This document shows, piece after piece, positions 35,637 through 43,981 of a stretch of DNA of 64,000 nt (position 1 is its first letter; each line of letters starts with the position of its first letter). The DNA comes from Pseudoxanthomonas kalamensis DSM 18571. Lineage in GTDB: Bacteria; Pseudomonadota; Gammaproteobacteria; Xanthomonadales; Xanthomonadaceae. The stretch covers positions 1 to 64,000 of the forward strand of contig NZ_PDWQ01000003.1 in assembly GCF_010211745.1 (NCBI RefSeq), in the 5' to 3' direction. The notes beneath the pieces are model-generated. The model made no database searches, had not been told where the DNA came from, and was given only the letters and a program-made list of their open reading frames with translations. The translations under genes and the position numbers were made by a program.

Positions 35637-38135
35637 TCAGAACGCCCAGCGCACGACCAACTGGTAGGCCGGACCGGCTTCCTCGTGTTCGTGCTCGTAC
35701 TCGTCGTAGTCGCGATCCAGCTGGTCCTCCAGGGTATCGAACTTGTCGTAGTACTCGTCCTTGCCGGCATCCAGCAGGTTGTAGGCCGACAGCCGCACCG
35801 AGAGGCTGTCGCCGAAGCGCTTCTCGACGAACGCCTGCAGGTCGGCGTCATAGGTGGTCAGGCCTTCCTCGCCCAGCACCCGCTCCTTGTAGTCGCCCTG
35901 CTTGTGGTAGGTCACGCCGAAGCTGGCGCCGAAGTTCGGCATATCCTGGATGAAGCCGACGTTGAAGGTGCTCTTGGACTGGCCGTTGAAACGTCTTTCG
36001 CCCATGAAATCGTCGACCTTCGAGTCCAGCCAGGTGTAGTTGAGGAAGACGCCGGTGTTGTCCAGGCCGATGAAGCTGAGCGGTGTACTCAGGTCGAACT
36101 CGGCGCCGTAGACCTTGCCGTCGCCCACGTTGGCCGAGGAGTAGACCCAGCTTTCCGGCGAGAACTCGCCACCGGCATCGGCGACCGCGGCGCGCAGTGC
36201 GGCATCGGCGGCGGCCTGTGCGTCCAGTGTGGTCGCTCCCGGGTTCGCTGCCATGTAGTCGTCCATGAAGTCTTCGGCAAAGTCCTCGTTGTCCAGTACG
36301 TCGTCGCCGATGTCGGCCAGCGACTCCTGGCTGGCGAAACCCAGGTTGACCAGTTCGACCAGGTTCTTCACGTCGCGGTAGAAGAAGTTGATGCCGATCA
36401 CGCCCTTCTTGCCGAGCCGGTGCTCGAAGCCGATGTCGAAGCCGTTGGCGGTTTCCTGCTCCAGTTCCGGGTTGCCGACATAGTCGTTGTCGCCGTACTC
36501 GCCATCCAGCAGGGCCGGGATCAGCTCGTTGAAGTTCGGACGCTTGACGGTCTTGGCCAGCGACAGGTTGACGCGGTCGGCCTCGCTCAGGTCCCAGCGC
36601 AGGCTCACCGACGGCAGCAGCTCGTTGTAGTCCTTCGAGTTGGCGGTCGCCTGGACCAGTTCCACTTCGCCGTCGTCATACTTGGTGTAGAGGCTGGAAA
36701 TGTCGGTCTTGGTGGTCTCGTAGCGCAGACCGGCTTCCCACGAGAACACGTCGCCCCGGCCGCTGAACATGATGTACGGGTCAAGGCGCTTTTCCTCGAT
36801 CCGGGTGCCGTCGCTGTCGTCCAGTGCGTAGTCCGCCGGCCAGGTCGGGGTCTGGCCTTCGTCGTCGGCTTCCCACTCGTAGTTGGTGTAGGTGACGTCG
36901 CGCTTCTTGCTGCGGTAATCCACGCCGAATTCGAGCTCGGTGTCGCCGACCGGCCGGATGTGCGCGAGCTTGAAGCTAACCTCGTCGTCCTTGGCGTCGG
37001 CGGCTTCGGCTTCGTACTCGGTGCCGTCCCATTCGGCGCCGTCGATGCTCCAGGTGTTGTTCAGGAAGCCGGTCGCGTCGCCGACGTAGACGGCTTCGCC
37101 CTCGGTACTGGCTTCGCTGTTCTCGAAGGCCGAAAAGTCGGCGTCGAGCTTGGTCGTGCCGCCGGCCATGTCGAACCTGTAGCCCAGACCGAAGCCGTAG
37201 TTCTTCTGGTCGTACGGGTCCAGGCCCGGCACCACCGCGTATTCGGCCTCGTCGTCGTCCACTTCGGCGCTGTAGGACACCTCGGTCACGTCACGGTCGG
37301 TCTTGACGTACCAGCCTTCCAGGGTGAGACGACCGGTTTCGCCCACGTCCACGTTGTACGACAGGTTCGCGCTGTAATCGCGACCGTCCTTGGTTTCGGT
37401 CTGGTCTTCCCAGCTGACCAGTTCTTCGCGGCTGTCGTCGCTCCAGCGGTCCGAGCGTTTTTCCTTGACTCGGTAGCGGTCCTGCACGTTGATGCCGGCG
37501 AGGACGCGGCCGCCGAGGGCGTCTCCGGAAACCACGGCACCAAAGGTCGGATTGATTTCGCCGTCGTACCAGCGGTTCACGCCTGCGCGGACGTAGCCGC
37601 CGCTGAATTCGTAGGAGTCGCGCAGCACGATATTGATGGCGCCGGCCATGGCGTCGCCACTGCGGTTGGCGCTGGCGCTGCGCTTGATCTCGATGTGGTC
37701 GACCATTTCCGCCGGGATGCGGTCGACGTAGAACGAACGGTCGTCCTCGGCGCCCGGCACCTTCTTGCCGTTGATCAGCACCTGGGTGTAACCGCCGCCG
37801 AGGCCGCGCAGGGCGACGGCGTCGTATTCCATGATGTCCGAATCGACGAAGGCCACGCCCGGTACCTGCTTGAGCATGTCGCCGACGGTGTTCGGCTCGA
37901 AACGCTGGAAGTATTCCAGGTCGTAGACCAGGGTCGGGTCGATGTCGCTGGTGCGGTTGCGGTAGGTGATCTCCGCCTGCACGACGATCCGGTCGAGCTC
38001 CTTCGGGTCGGCTGCCGGATCGGGGCCATCCGGGGTTTGCGGGACGGTCTGCGACCAGGCGGAAAGGCTGCAGGGGAGCAGGACGGCGCAGGCCAGCGCG
38101 CGCGACAGGCCCAGGGACAGGGCGTTGCGTTTCAT
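35637..38135 (-). CDS. TonB-dependent outer-membrane receptor
   Basis: 832-residue receptor with a signal peptide (about 1-28), a TonB-box-like ELDRIVVQAEITYR (about 46-59), and a plug: MLKQVPGVAFVDSD, VALRGLGGGYTQVLING and VDHIEIKRSASANRSGDAMAGAINIV. The barrel ends with AYQLVVRWAF. An unusual acidic/histidine stretch near the end (DEYEHEHEE, about residues 812-820) could bind metal. It is divergent from the exported pyrophosphatase across about 200 nt. Substrate unknown. Confidence 0.92.
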   Translation of the reverse strand: MKRNALSLGLSRALACAVLLPCSLSAWSQTVPQTPDGPDPAADPKELDRIVVQAEITYRNRTSDIDPTLVYDLEYFQRFEPNTVGDMLKQVPGVAFVDSDIMEYDAVALRGLGGGYTQVLINGKKVPGAEDDRSFYVDRIPAEMVDHIEIKRSASANRSGDAMAGAINIVLRDSYEFSGGYVRAGVNRWYDGEINPTFGAVVSGDALGGRVLAGINVQDRYRVKEKRSDRWSDDSREELVSWEDQTETKDGRDYSANLSYNVDVGETGRLTLEGWYVKTDRDVTEVSYSAEVDDDEAEYAVVPGLDPYDQKNYGFGLGYRFDMAGGTTKLDADFSAFENSEASTEGEAVYVGDATGFLNNTWSIDGAEWDGTEYEAEAADAKDDEVSFKLAHIRPVGDTELEFGVDYRSKKRDVTYTNYEWEADDEGQTPTWPADYALDDSDGTRIEEKRLDPYIMFSGRGDVFSWEAGLRYETTKTDISSLYTKYDDGEVELVQATANSKDYNELLPSVSLRWDLSEADRVNLSLAKTVKRPNFNELIPALLDGEYGDNDYVGNPELEQETANGFDIGFEHRLGKKGVIGINFFYRDVKNLVELVNLGFASQESLADIGDDVLDNEDFAEDFMDDYMAANPGATTLDAQAAADAALRAAVADAGGEFSPESWVYSSANVGDGKVYGAEFDLSTPLSFIGLDNTGVFLNYTWLDSKVDDFMGERRFNGQSKSTFNVGFIQDMPNFGASFGVTYHKQGDYKERVLGEEGLTTYDADLQAFVEKRFGDSLSVRLSAYNLLDAGKDEYYDKFDTLEDQLDRDYDEYEHEHEEAGPAYQLVVRWAF

Positions 38136-38280
38136 GGGTGGTGGAATCCGTGGGTGGAGGAATCAGACGCACGGTGCGACTGCGCCGCGCGCCCGTCGCA
38201 TTTTTGTAATCCACGGATGTGTCAGGAAAATGAAAGCGGAAGCCGCGCATCCTTGCGGCGACAGGGTGCGTGCAACCTGT

Positions 38281-38298
38281 TTGTCATACACCTGTTGC
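38281..38298 (+). promoter_or_regulatory. Possible Pho-box-like site upstream of the exported pyrophosphatase
   Basis: TTGTCAT-ACAC-CTGTTGC keeps the 7-4-7 architecture of the E. coli PhoB box (13 of 18 consensus positions by my count). It is 35 nt before the ATG at 38333. Divergence from consensus and lack of a clear -10 make this tentative. Confidence 0.25.
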
Positions 38299-38332
38299 CA
38301 CAATGACGCTTTTGACGATTCCCGCGACGACC

Positions 38333-38965
38333 ATGATCGCCACGCCGCTGCGCCAGACTTCACTCATCGGAATGCTGTTGTTCTGCGCATGGGCCGTCCT
38401 TCCGGTTGCGGTATCGGCCGGCGAATCGATCATCCATCCGTTTCTCGCCGAACAGGCCGGGAACGCGCCGGAGGAGGCGGTGCTGGCGGTGGAGATACCG
38501 GCAGGCAGTTTCACCAAATACGAGATCGGCGAGGATGGCCTGGTCTACGTGGACCGCTTCCAGTCGATGCCGGTGGCCTATCCGGCCAACTACGGCTCGC
38601 TGCCGCGCACGCTGGCCGGGGACGGCGATCCGCTCGATGCACTGGTGCTGACTCGTGAGTCGCTGCACCCCGGGGTACTGATCCGGTTCCGTCCGATCGG
38701 TGTGCTGCGGATGCTCGACGACGGCGAGCATGACGAGAAGATCATCGGCGTGCCGACCGACAAGGTCGATCCGACCTATGCCGGCATCCGCGATCTGTCC
38801 GACCTGCCGCAGATCGAGCGCGACCGCATCGAGGCCTTCTTTCGCGTCTACAAGGACCTGCCGAAAGGGCGGAACCCGGTGCGGCTGGACGGCTTCGGCG
38901 ATGCCGCCGAGGCTAGGGCGCTGATCGCCGAGGCGATGCGGCGGTTCGAATCGAAGCAGCCGTAG
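38333..38965 (+). CDS. ppa: Family I inorganic pyrophosphatase, predicted exported
   Basis: 210-residue protein with the family I core: FTKYEIGEDGLVYVDR, YPANYGSLPRTLAGDGDPLDALVL (split by DxDPxD catalytic Asp residues), VPTDKVDPTYAGI and IEAFFRVYKDLPKG. It hydrolyses pyrophosphate to phosphate. A hydrophobic stretch (SLIGMLLFCAWAVLPVAVSA) precedes the catalytic domain and looks like a cleavable signal peptide, unlike the usual cytoplasmic enzyme. The start at 38333 gives a classic signal; the ATG at 38303 gives ten more residues. Divergent TonB receptor next door. Confidence 0.9.
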   Translation: MIATPLRQTSLIGMLLFCAWAVLPVAVSAGESIIHPFLAEQAGNAPEEAVLAVEIPAGSFTKYEIGEDGLVYVDRFQSMPVAYPANYGSLPRTLAGDGDPLDALVLTRESLHPGVLIRFRPIGVLRMLDDGEHDEKIIGVPTDKVDPTYAGIRDLSDLPQIERDRIEAFFRVYKDLPKGRNPVRLDGFGDAAEARALIAEAMRRFESKQP

Positions 38966-38971
38966 GGCGAG

Positions 38972-38989
38972 GGCGGGCTCAAGCCCGCC
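38972..38989. terminator. Hairpin between convergent ppa and aminotransferase genes
   Basis: Perfect 7-bp stem GGCGGGC/GCCCGCC with a TCAA loop, directly after the ppa stop. No T-tract follows on either strand. Confidence 0.45.
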
Positions 38990-39023
38990 GTATGGCTGTG
39001 CCTGCCGTGCATGCGGGCCTTTC

Positions 39024-40520
39024 TCAGGCCGCTTCGGCCTGTGCCTTACGCGGGCCTTCGCGCAGTGCGCGCGCGACCAGCTCGACCATCAGTTCGAGTT
39101 CGTCCTCGTCGATCTCGAAGTGCGGGGTGAAGCGCAGCGAATTGGCGCCGCCGTGGATGACGTTCAAGCCGTGCTGGCGCAGCCATTCCTCGGTAGAACC
39201 GGTGCCGTAGCACTTGAACTGCGGGTCCAGTTCGCACGAGAACAGCAGGCCGGTGCCCTGCACGCCGGTGATCAGTCCGCCCAGCTCGGTCTTCAGTTGT
39301 TCCAGCCGTGCCACCACTTGGCGACCGCGCTCGCGGATGTTGGCGCGGATCGCGTCGTCCAGCATCGCCAAGGTGGCGCAGGCCACGTCCAGCGCGCGCG
39401 GATTGGCGGTCATGGTGTTGCCGTAGATGCCCTTGCGGTAGATGCCGGCGGCGCGTTCGGACAGGGCCAGCACCGACAGCGGGTACTGCGCGGCATTCAA
39501 CGCCTTGGAATAGGTCTCCATGTCCGGCTCCGGCAGCGATTCGAAGCCGGGGTAGTCGATCACCGACAGCACGCCATGCGCACGCAGACCGGCCTGGATG
39601 GAATCGACCAGCAGCAGGCTGCCGTGGGCGGCGGTCAGTTCGCGGGCGACGGCGTAGAAGGCTGGCGGCAGCGCACGGCCGGGGTCGCCTTCGCCCATCA
39701 CCGGCTCCAGGAACACCGCCTCGATGAACCAGCCGTTGGCATCGGCATCGGCGAAGGCCTTGCGCATCGCCTCGGCATCGTAGGGCGGGATGGCGATGAC
39801 CGAATCCTCGCCGCGGTAGCTGGCCAGGTGCTGCTGGTAGGTGCTGCGCGAGGAATCCGAATACAGGCCGGGACGGTCGGTGCGGCCATGGAAACTGCCC
39901 TTGACCACCAGCCGCTTGATCTTGCGGCCGGCGTGGCGGGCGCCCGGATCGGTCATGGTCTTGGCGTTGACGTCGACGATGCGCGCGGCCAGGCCGACGG
40001 CTTCCGAACCTGAGTTCAGGCACTGGAAGCGGTGGTACGGACAGCCGCCGCGGCTGCGCCCGATCTCCTTGCGCAGGGCGCGCTCGAAACGCAGCTGCGA
40101 CAGGCTGGGGGTCATGATGTTGGCCATCGCCTGCGGCCGCGACATCGCTTCCAGCACCGGCGCCGGGGTGTGGCCGAAGCCGATCATGCCGTAGCCGCCG
40201 GCGTCGTACAGCACGGCGCCCTTCAGGGTCACCAGCCAGGGTCCGCGCGCGGCCAGCGCCACATAGGGCTGCACGGCATCGTCGGGATAGAAGTTGAGGT
40301 AGCCGGCCTGGACGGTGCGCAGCTGTTCGGCTTCGTCCAGGTCCAGCAGTTCGGGGAACTCGCCGCGCAGGCGCGCGTACTCGTCGGCGCCGGCCTGGAT
40401 GGCGGCCCGTAGGGTCGGATGGCTGGCGGCCAGCCGTTCCAGCACGGCATCGTCCAGGCCGGTGGTCAGGCGCTCACCGGCGTGGGCGCGCAGCGGGGCG
40501 AGGGGGGCGGTCACGGACAT
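39024..40520 (-). CDS. Class-III PLP-dependent aminotransferase
   Basis: 498-residue enzyme. Features of fold-type I class III: YDAGGYGMIGFGHTPAPVLE, FQCLNSGSEAVGLAARI (phosphate-binding), VKGSFHGRTDRPG, FLEPVMGEGDPGRALP, LLLVDSIQAGLRAHG (PLP-binding Asp), and ETYSKALNAAQYP with the putative Schiff-base Lys. The C-terminal small domain ends LRFTPHFEIDEDELE. The DSIQ variant replaces the common DEVQ. The amino donor cannot be read from sequence. Divergent from an Lrp/AsnC regulator over a region with two palindromic sites, so it is probably its target. Confidence 0.88.
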   Translation of the reverse strand: MSVTAPLAPLRAHAGERLTTGLDDAVLERLAASHPTLRAAIQAGADEYARLRGEFPELLDLDEAEQLRTVQAGYLNFYPDDAVQPYVALAARGPWLVTLKGAVLYDAGGYGMIGFGHTPAPVLEAMSRPQAMANIMTPSLSQLRFERALRKEIGRSRGGCPYHRFQCLNSGSEAVGLAARIVDVNAKTMTDPGARHAGRKIKRLVVKGSFHGRTDRPGLYSDSSRSTYQQHLASYRGEDSVIAIPPYDAEAMRKAFADADANGWFIEAVFLEPVMGEGDPGRALPPAFYAVARELTAAHGSLLLVDSIQAGLRAHGVLSVIDYPGFESLPEPDMETYSKALNAAQYPLSVLALSERAAGIYRKGIYGNTMTANPRALDVACATLAMLDDAIRANIRERGRQVVARLEQLKTELGGLITGVQGTGLLFSCELDPQFKCYGTGSTEEWLRQHGLNVIHGGANSLRFTPHFEIDEDELELMVELVARALREGPRKAQAEAA

Positions 40521-40634
40521 GGCGGCTCTCCTGTCTAATTATGGTCATGCGATAGGCCGCAGGGCTGCGGAATCGGCGGCGGCGGCCTTGCGAGGCCTTC
40601 GATTATGTCTGCCGTTCTCGTCGTTTGACAGGTA

Positions 40635-40677
40635 TGATTCGTCGAATCACCCGACTGATCTCGTCGTTTCGACGAAA
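40635..40677. promoter_or_regulatory. Paired palindromic operator candidate for the Lrp/AsnC regulator
   Basis: Two palindromes share the core TTCGWCGAA: a 15-bp perfect one at 40635-40649 (TGATTCGTCGAATCA) and an 11-bp one at 40667-40677 (TTTCGACGAAA). Their centres are 30 bp apart, about three helical turns. They lie between the divergent aminotransferase and regulator starts; the second is 5 nt before the regulator ATG, suiting autorepression. Confidence 0.65.
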
Positions 40678-40682
40678 ATTCC

Positions 40683-41117
40683 ATGGCCAAGCTTTCGACC
40701 GCCGACCAGCAATTGCTTGCCCTGCTGCGCGAGAACGCCCGCGCCTCCACCGCCGAGATCGCTCGCCGCCTGCAACTGTCGCGGACCACGGTGCAGAGCC
40801 GGATCGAACGGCTGGAGCGGCAGGGTGTGATCAGCGGCTACACGGTGCGGGTGGCGGACGAATACGCGCATGGCCAGATCCGCGCCCACATCCTGATCAC
40901 CATCCTGCCCAAGCAGATGGCGGCGGTGACCCGTGCCCTGCGCGCCATGCCCGAAGTGCGCGCGCTGCATTCGGTCAGCGGTCCCTACGACCTGGTGGCG
41001 CTGGGCGAGGTGGCCACGGTCGGCGAGATGGACCAGTTGACCGACCGTATCGGCGCGGTCGAGGGCGTCGAGCGCACGACCTCGGCGCTGGTGCTTTCGA
41101 CCAAGTTCGAGCGCTGA
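40683..41117 (+). CDS. Lrp/AsnC-family transcriptional regulator
   Basis: 144-residue regulator: N-terminal helix-turn-helix (residues about 5-55; DQQLLALLRENARASTAE, then RRLQLSRTTVQSRIERLERQG) and a C-terminal RAM ligand/oligomerisation domain (about 65-140; HILITILPKQMAAVTRAL, VRALHSVSGPYDLVA). Effectors are usually amino acids; the divergent aminotransferase suggests an amine or amino acid. Its own start codon lies 5 nt from a palindrome, implying autoregulation. The queA gene begins 50 nt downstream in the same direction. Confidence 0.92.
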   Translation: MAKLSTADQQLLALLRENARASTAEIARRLQLSRTTVQSRIERLERQGVISGYTVRVADEYAHGQIRAHILITILPKQMAAVTRALRAMPEVRALHSVSGPYDLVALGEVATVGEMDQLTDRIGAVEGVERTTSALVLSTKFER

Positions 41118-41166
41118 GCCGGCAGCGCCCGCTTACAATGCCGGCCCGCTTTCGCTTGCCCCCGCC

Positions 41167-42201
41167 TTGAAGAAGTCAGATTTCCACTACGACCTGCCCG
41201 CGGAACTGATCGCGCAGGCGCCGCTGGCGCAGCGTTCGGCCAGCCGGCTGCTGCTGGTGCCGCCAGAGGGTCAGGCGCTGGCCGATGCCCATGTCCGCGA
41301 CCTGCCGCAACTGCTGCAGCCGGGCGACCTGCTGGTGTTCAACGACACCCGGGTGATCCCGGCGCGACTGTTCGGGCAGAAGGACAGCGGCGGGCGGGTC
41401 GAGATCCTGATCGAGCGGCTGCTGCCGGACAACCGCGCGCGCGCGCAGATCGGCGCCAGCAAGTCGCCGAAGCCGGGCGGGACGATCGAACTGGACGGCG
41501 GCGGCCGGGCCACGGTGCTCGAGCGCGAGGACGGCTTCTATCTGCTGCAGTTCGATGTGCCGGACGCGCTGGAATCCTGGCTGCAGCAGGTCGGGCAACT
41601 GCCGCTGCCGCCGTACATCCGCCGCGAGCCGGGCGCCGACGATGCCGAGCGCTACCAGACCGTGTTCGCGCGTCGGGTCGGCGCGGTGGCGGCGCCGACC
41701 GCGGGACTGCATTTCGACGAGGCGCTGCTGCAGGCGCTGGGCGAACGCGGCGTGCGTTTCGGCCATGTCACCCTGCATGTCGGCGCGGGCACCTTCCAGC
41801 CGGTGCGGGTGGACGATGTGCGCGAGCACCGCATGCACAGCGAATGGCTGAACGTCGGCGCCGAGCTGGTCGAACAGATCCGTCGCACCCGCGCCGCCGG
41901 CGGTCGCGTCGTCGCGGTCGGCACCACGGTGGTGCGGGCGCTGGAGTCGGCGATGCACGAGGGCGAACTGCATCCGTTCGCCGGCGAAACCCGCATCTTC
42001 ATCTTTCCCGGCTATCGCATCCGCAGCGTCGATGCGTTGCTGACCAATTTCCATCTGCCGGAATCGACCTTGCTGATGCTGGTGTCGGCGTTTGCCGGAA
42101 AATCGCGGGTATTCGAGGCCTACGAGCACGCGGTGCGGGAAAAGTACCGATTCTTTTCCTATGGTGACGCGATGCTGCTGTTCCCGGAGTCGGGGAAATG
42201 A
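41167..42201 (+). CDS. queA: S-adenosylmethionine:tRNA ribosyltransferase-isomerase
   Basis: 344-residue enzyme forming epoxyqueuosine in tRNA from preQ1-tRNA. It has the family start KKSDFHYDLPAELIAQAPL, LLVFNDTRVIPARLFGQK, PLPPYIRREPGADDAERYQTVFA (in two parts), GAVAAPTAGLHFDE and TNFHLPESTLLMLVSAFAG. The start codon is TTG (41167); no ATG lies near enough to keep the conserved N-terminus. It is followed by tgt, the enzyme one step earlier in queuosine synthesis, after an inverted-repeat element. Confidence 0.95.
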   Translation: MKKSDFHYDLPAELIAQAPLAQRSASRLLLVPPEGQALADAHVRDLPQLLQPGDLLVFNDTRVIPARLFGQKDSGGRVEILIERLLPDNRARAQIGASKSPKPGGTIELDGGGRATVLEREDGFYLLQFDVPDALESWLQQVGQLPLPPYIRREPGADDAERYQTVFARRVGAVAAPTAGLHFDEALLQALGERGVRFGHVTLHVGAGTFQPVRVDDVREHRMHSEWLNVGAELVEQIRRTRAAGGRVVAVGTTVVRALESAMHEGELHPFAGETRIFIFPGYRIRSVDALLTNFHLPESTLLMLVSAFAGKSRVFEAYEHAVREKYRFFSYGDAMLLFPESGK

Positions 42202-42221
42202 TTTTGTCGAAGATGCTCCAC

Positions 42222-42333
42222 CGTCATTCCGGCGAAAGCCGGAATCCAGTGTCTGTTGCAGTCGTATCTGACCTTCTTTCCGCGAGGTTCGGAAGCGACG
42301 GGAGAATGGATTCCGGCTTTCGCCGGAATGACG
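42222..42333. repeat. Inverted-repeat (MITE-like) element between queA and tgt
   Basis: Two 27-nt arms, 42222-42248 and 42307-42333, are perfect reverse complements, and each is itself a hairpin (ATTCCGGC-GAAA-GCCGGAAT). The whole is 112 bp with no open frame of interest. Similar CATTCC...GAAA...GGAATCCA repeats are scattered through Xanthomonadaceae genomes. In transcript form it would fold into one long or two short hairpins in the queA-tgt spacer. Confidence 0.85.
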
Positions 42334-42382
42334 AAGACAAGGCAGGGCGCAGCAATATTGGCGTCGGCACAAAGGTGTCTAG

Positions 42383-43510
<1,128 letters not shown>

Positions 43511-43579
43511 CCGGTTCGGACGCCTGCCCGATGGCATGGCATAATTACCGGCTGCTTTTCCCTTCCAATGGACAAGTCC

Positions 43580-43924
43580 ATGAATTTTCTCGATTTCCTG
43601 ATCCCCGCGGCGCAGGCGCAGAGCGCGGCTCCGGCGGCCCCGGCCGGCGGTGGTTTCGGCATGCTGCTGATGCCGGTCATCCTGATCGCGGTGATGTACT
43701 TCCTGATGATCCGCCCGCAGATGAAGCGGCAGAAGGAACACAAGGCGATGCTGGACAAGCTGTCCAAGGGCGACGAGGTCATCACCTCCGGCGGCGTGGC
43801 CGGCACGGTCATCGAGGTCGGCGACAACTTCGTCACCGTCGAGATCGCCGACAACGTGCGCGTGCGCGTGCAGAAGGGCGCAGTCGGCAACGTGCTGCCC
43901 AAGGGCACGCTGAAATCCGCCTGA
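43580..43924 (+). CDS. yajC: Sec translocase accessory subunit YajC
   Basis: 114-residue inner-membrane protein of the SecDF-YajC complex. It begins MNFLDFLIPAAQAQ, has one span (GMLLMPVILIAVMYFLMI, about 30-47) and a cytoplasmic domain RPQMKRQKEHKAMLDKLSKGDEV (in part) and GGVAGTVIEVGDNFVTVEI. I chose the ATG that gives the normal MNFL start; an ATG 12 nt earlier is in frame. Confidence 0.94.
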   Translation: MNFLDFLIPAAQAQSAAPAAPAGGGFGMLLMPVILIAVMYFLMIRPQMKRQKEHKAMLDKLSKGDEVITSGGVAGTVIEVGDNFVTVEIADNVRVRVQKGAVGNVLPKGTLKSA

Positions 43925-43981
43925 TTCCGTTTTCCGCCATCGCTGAGCGCAGGAGCGGCATGCCCTGTGCGGGTCATCGCA

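Noticed and set aside
35685-38306. Very long rightward frame (873 codons) opposite the TonB receptor
   Set aside because: High-GC shadow of the real gene; it has no family motifs and an implausible Val/Gly/His-rich composition.
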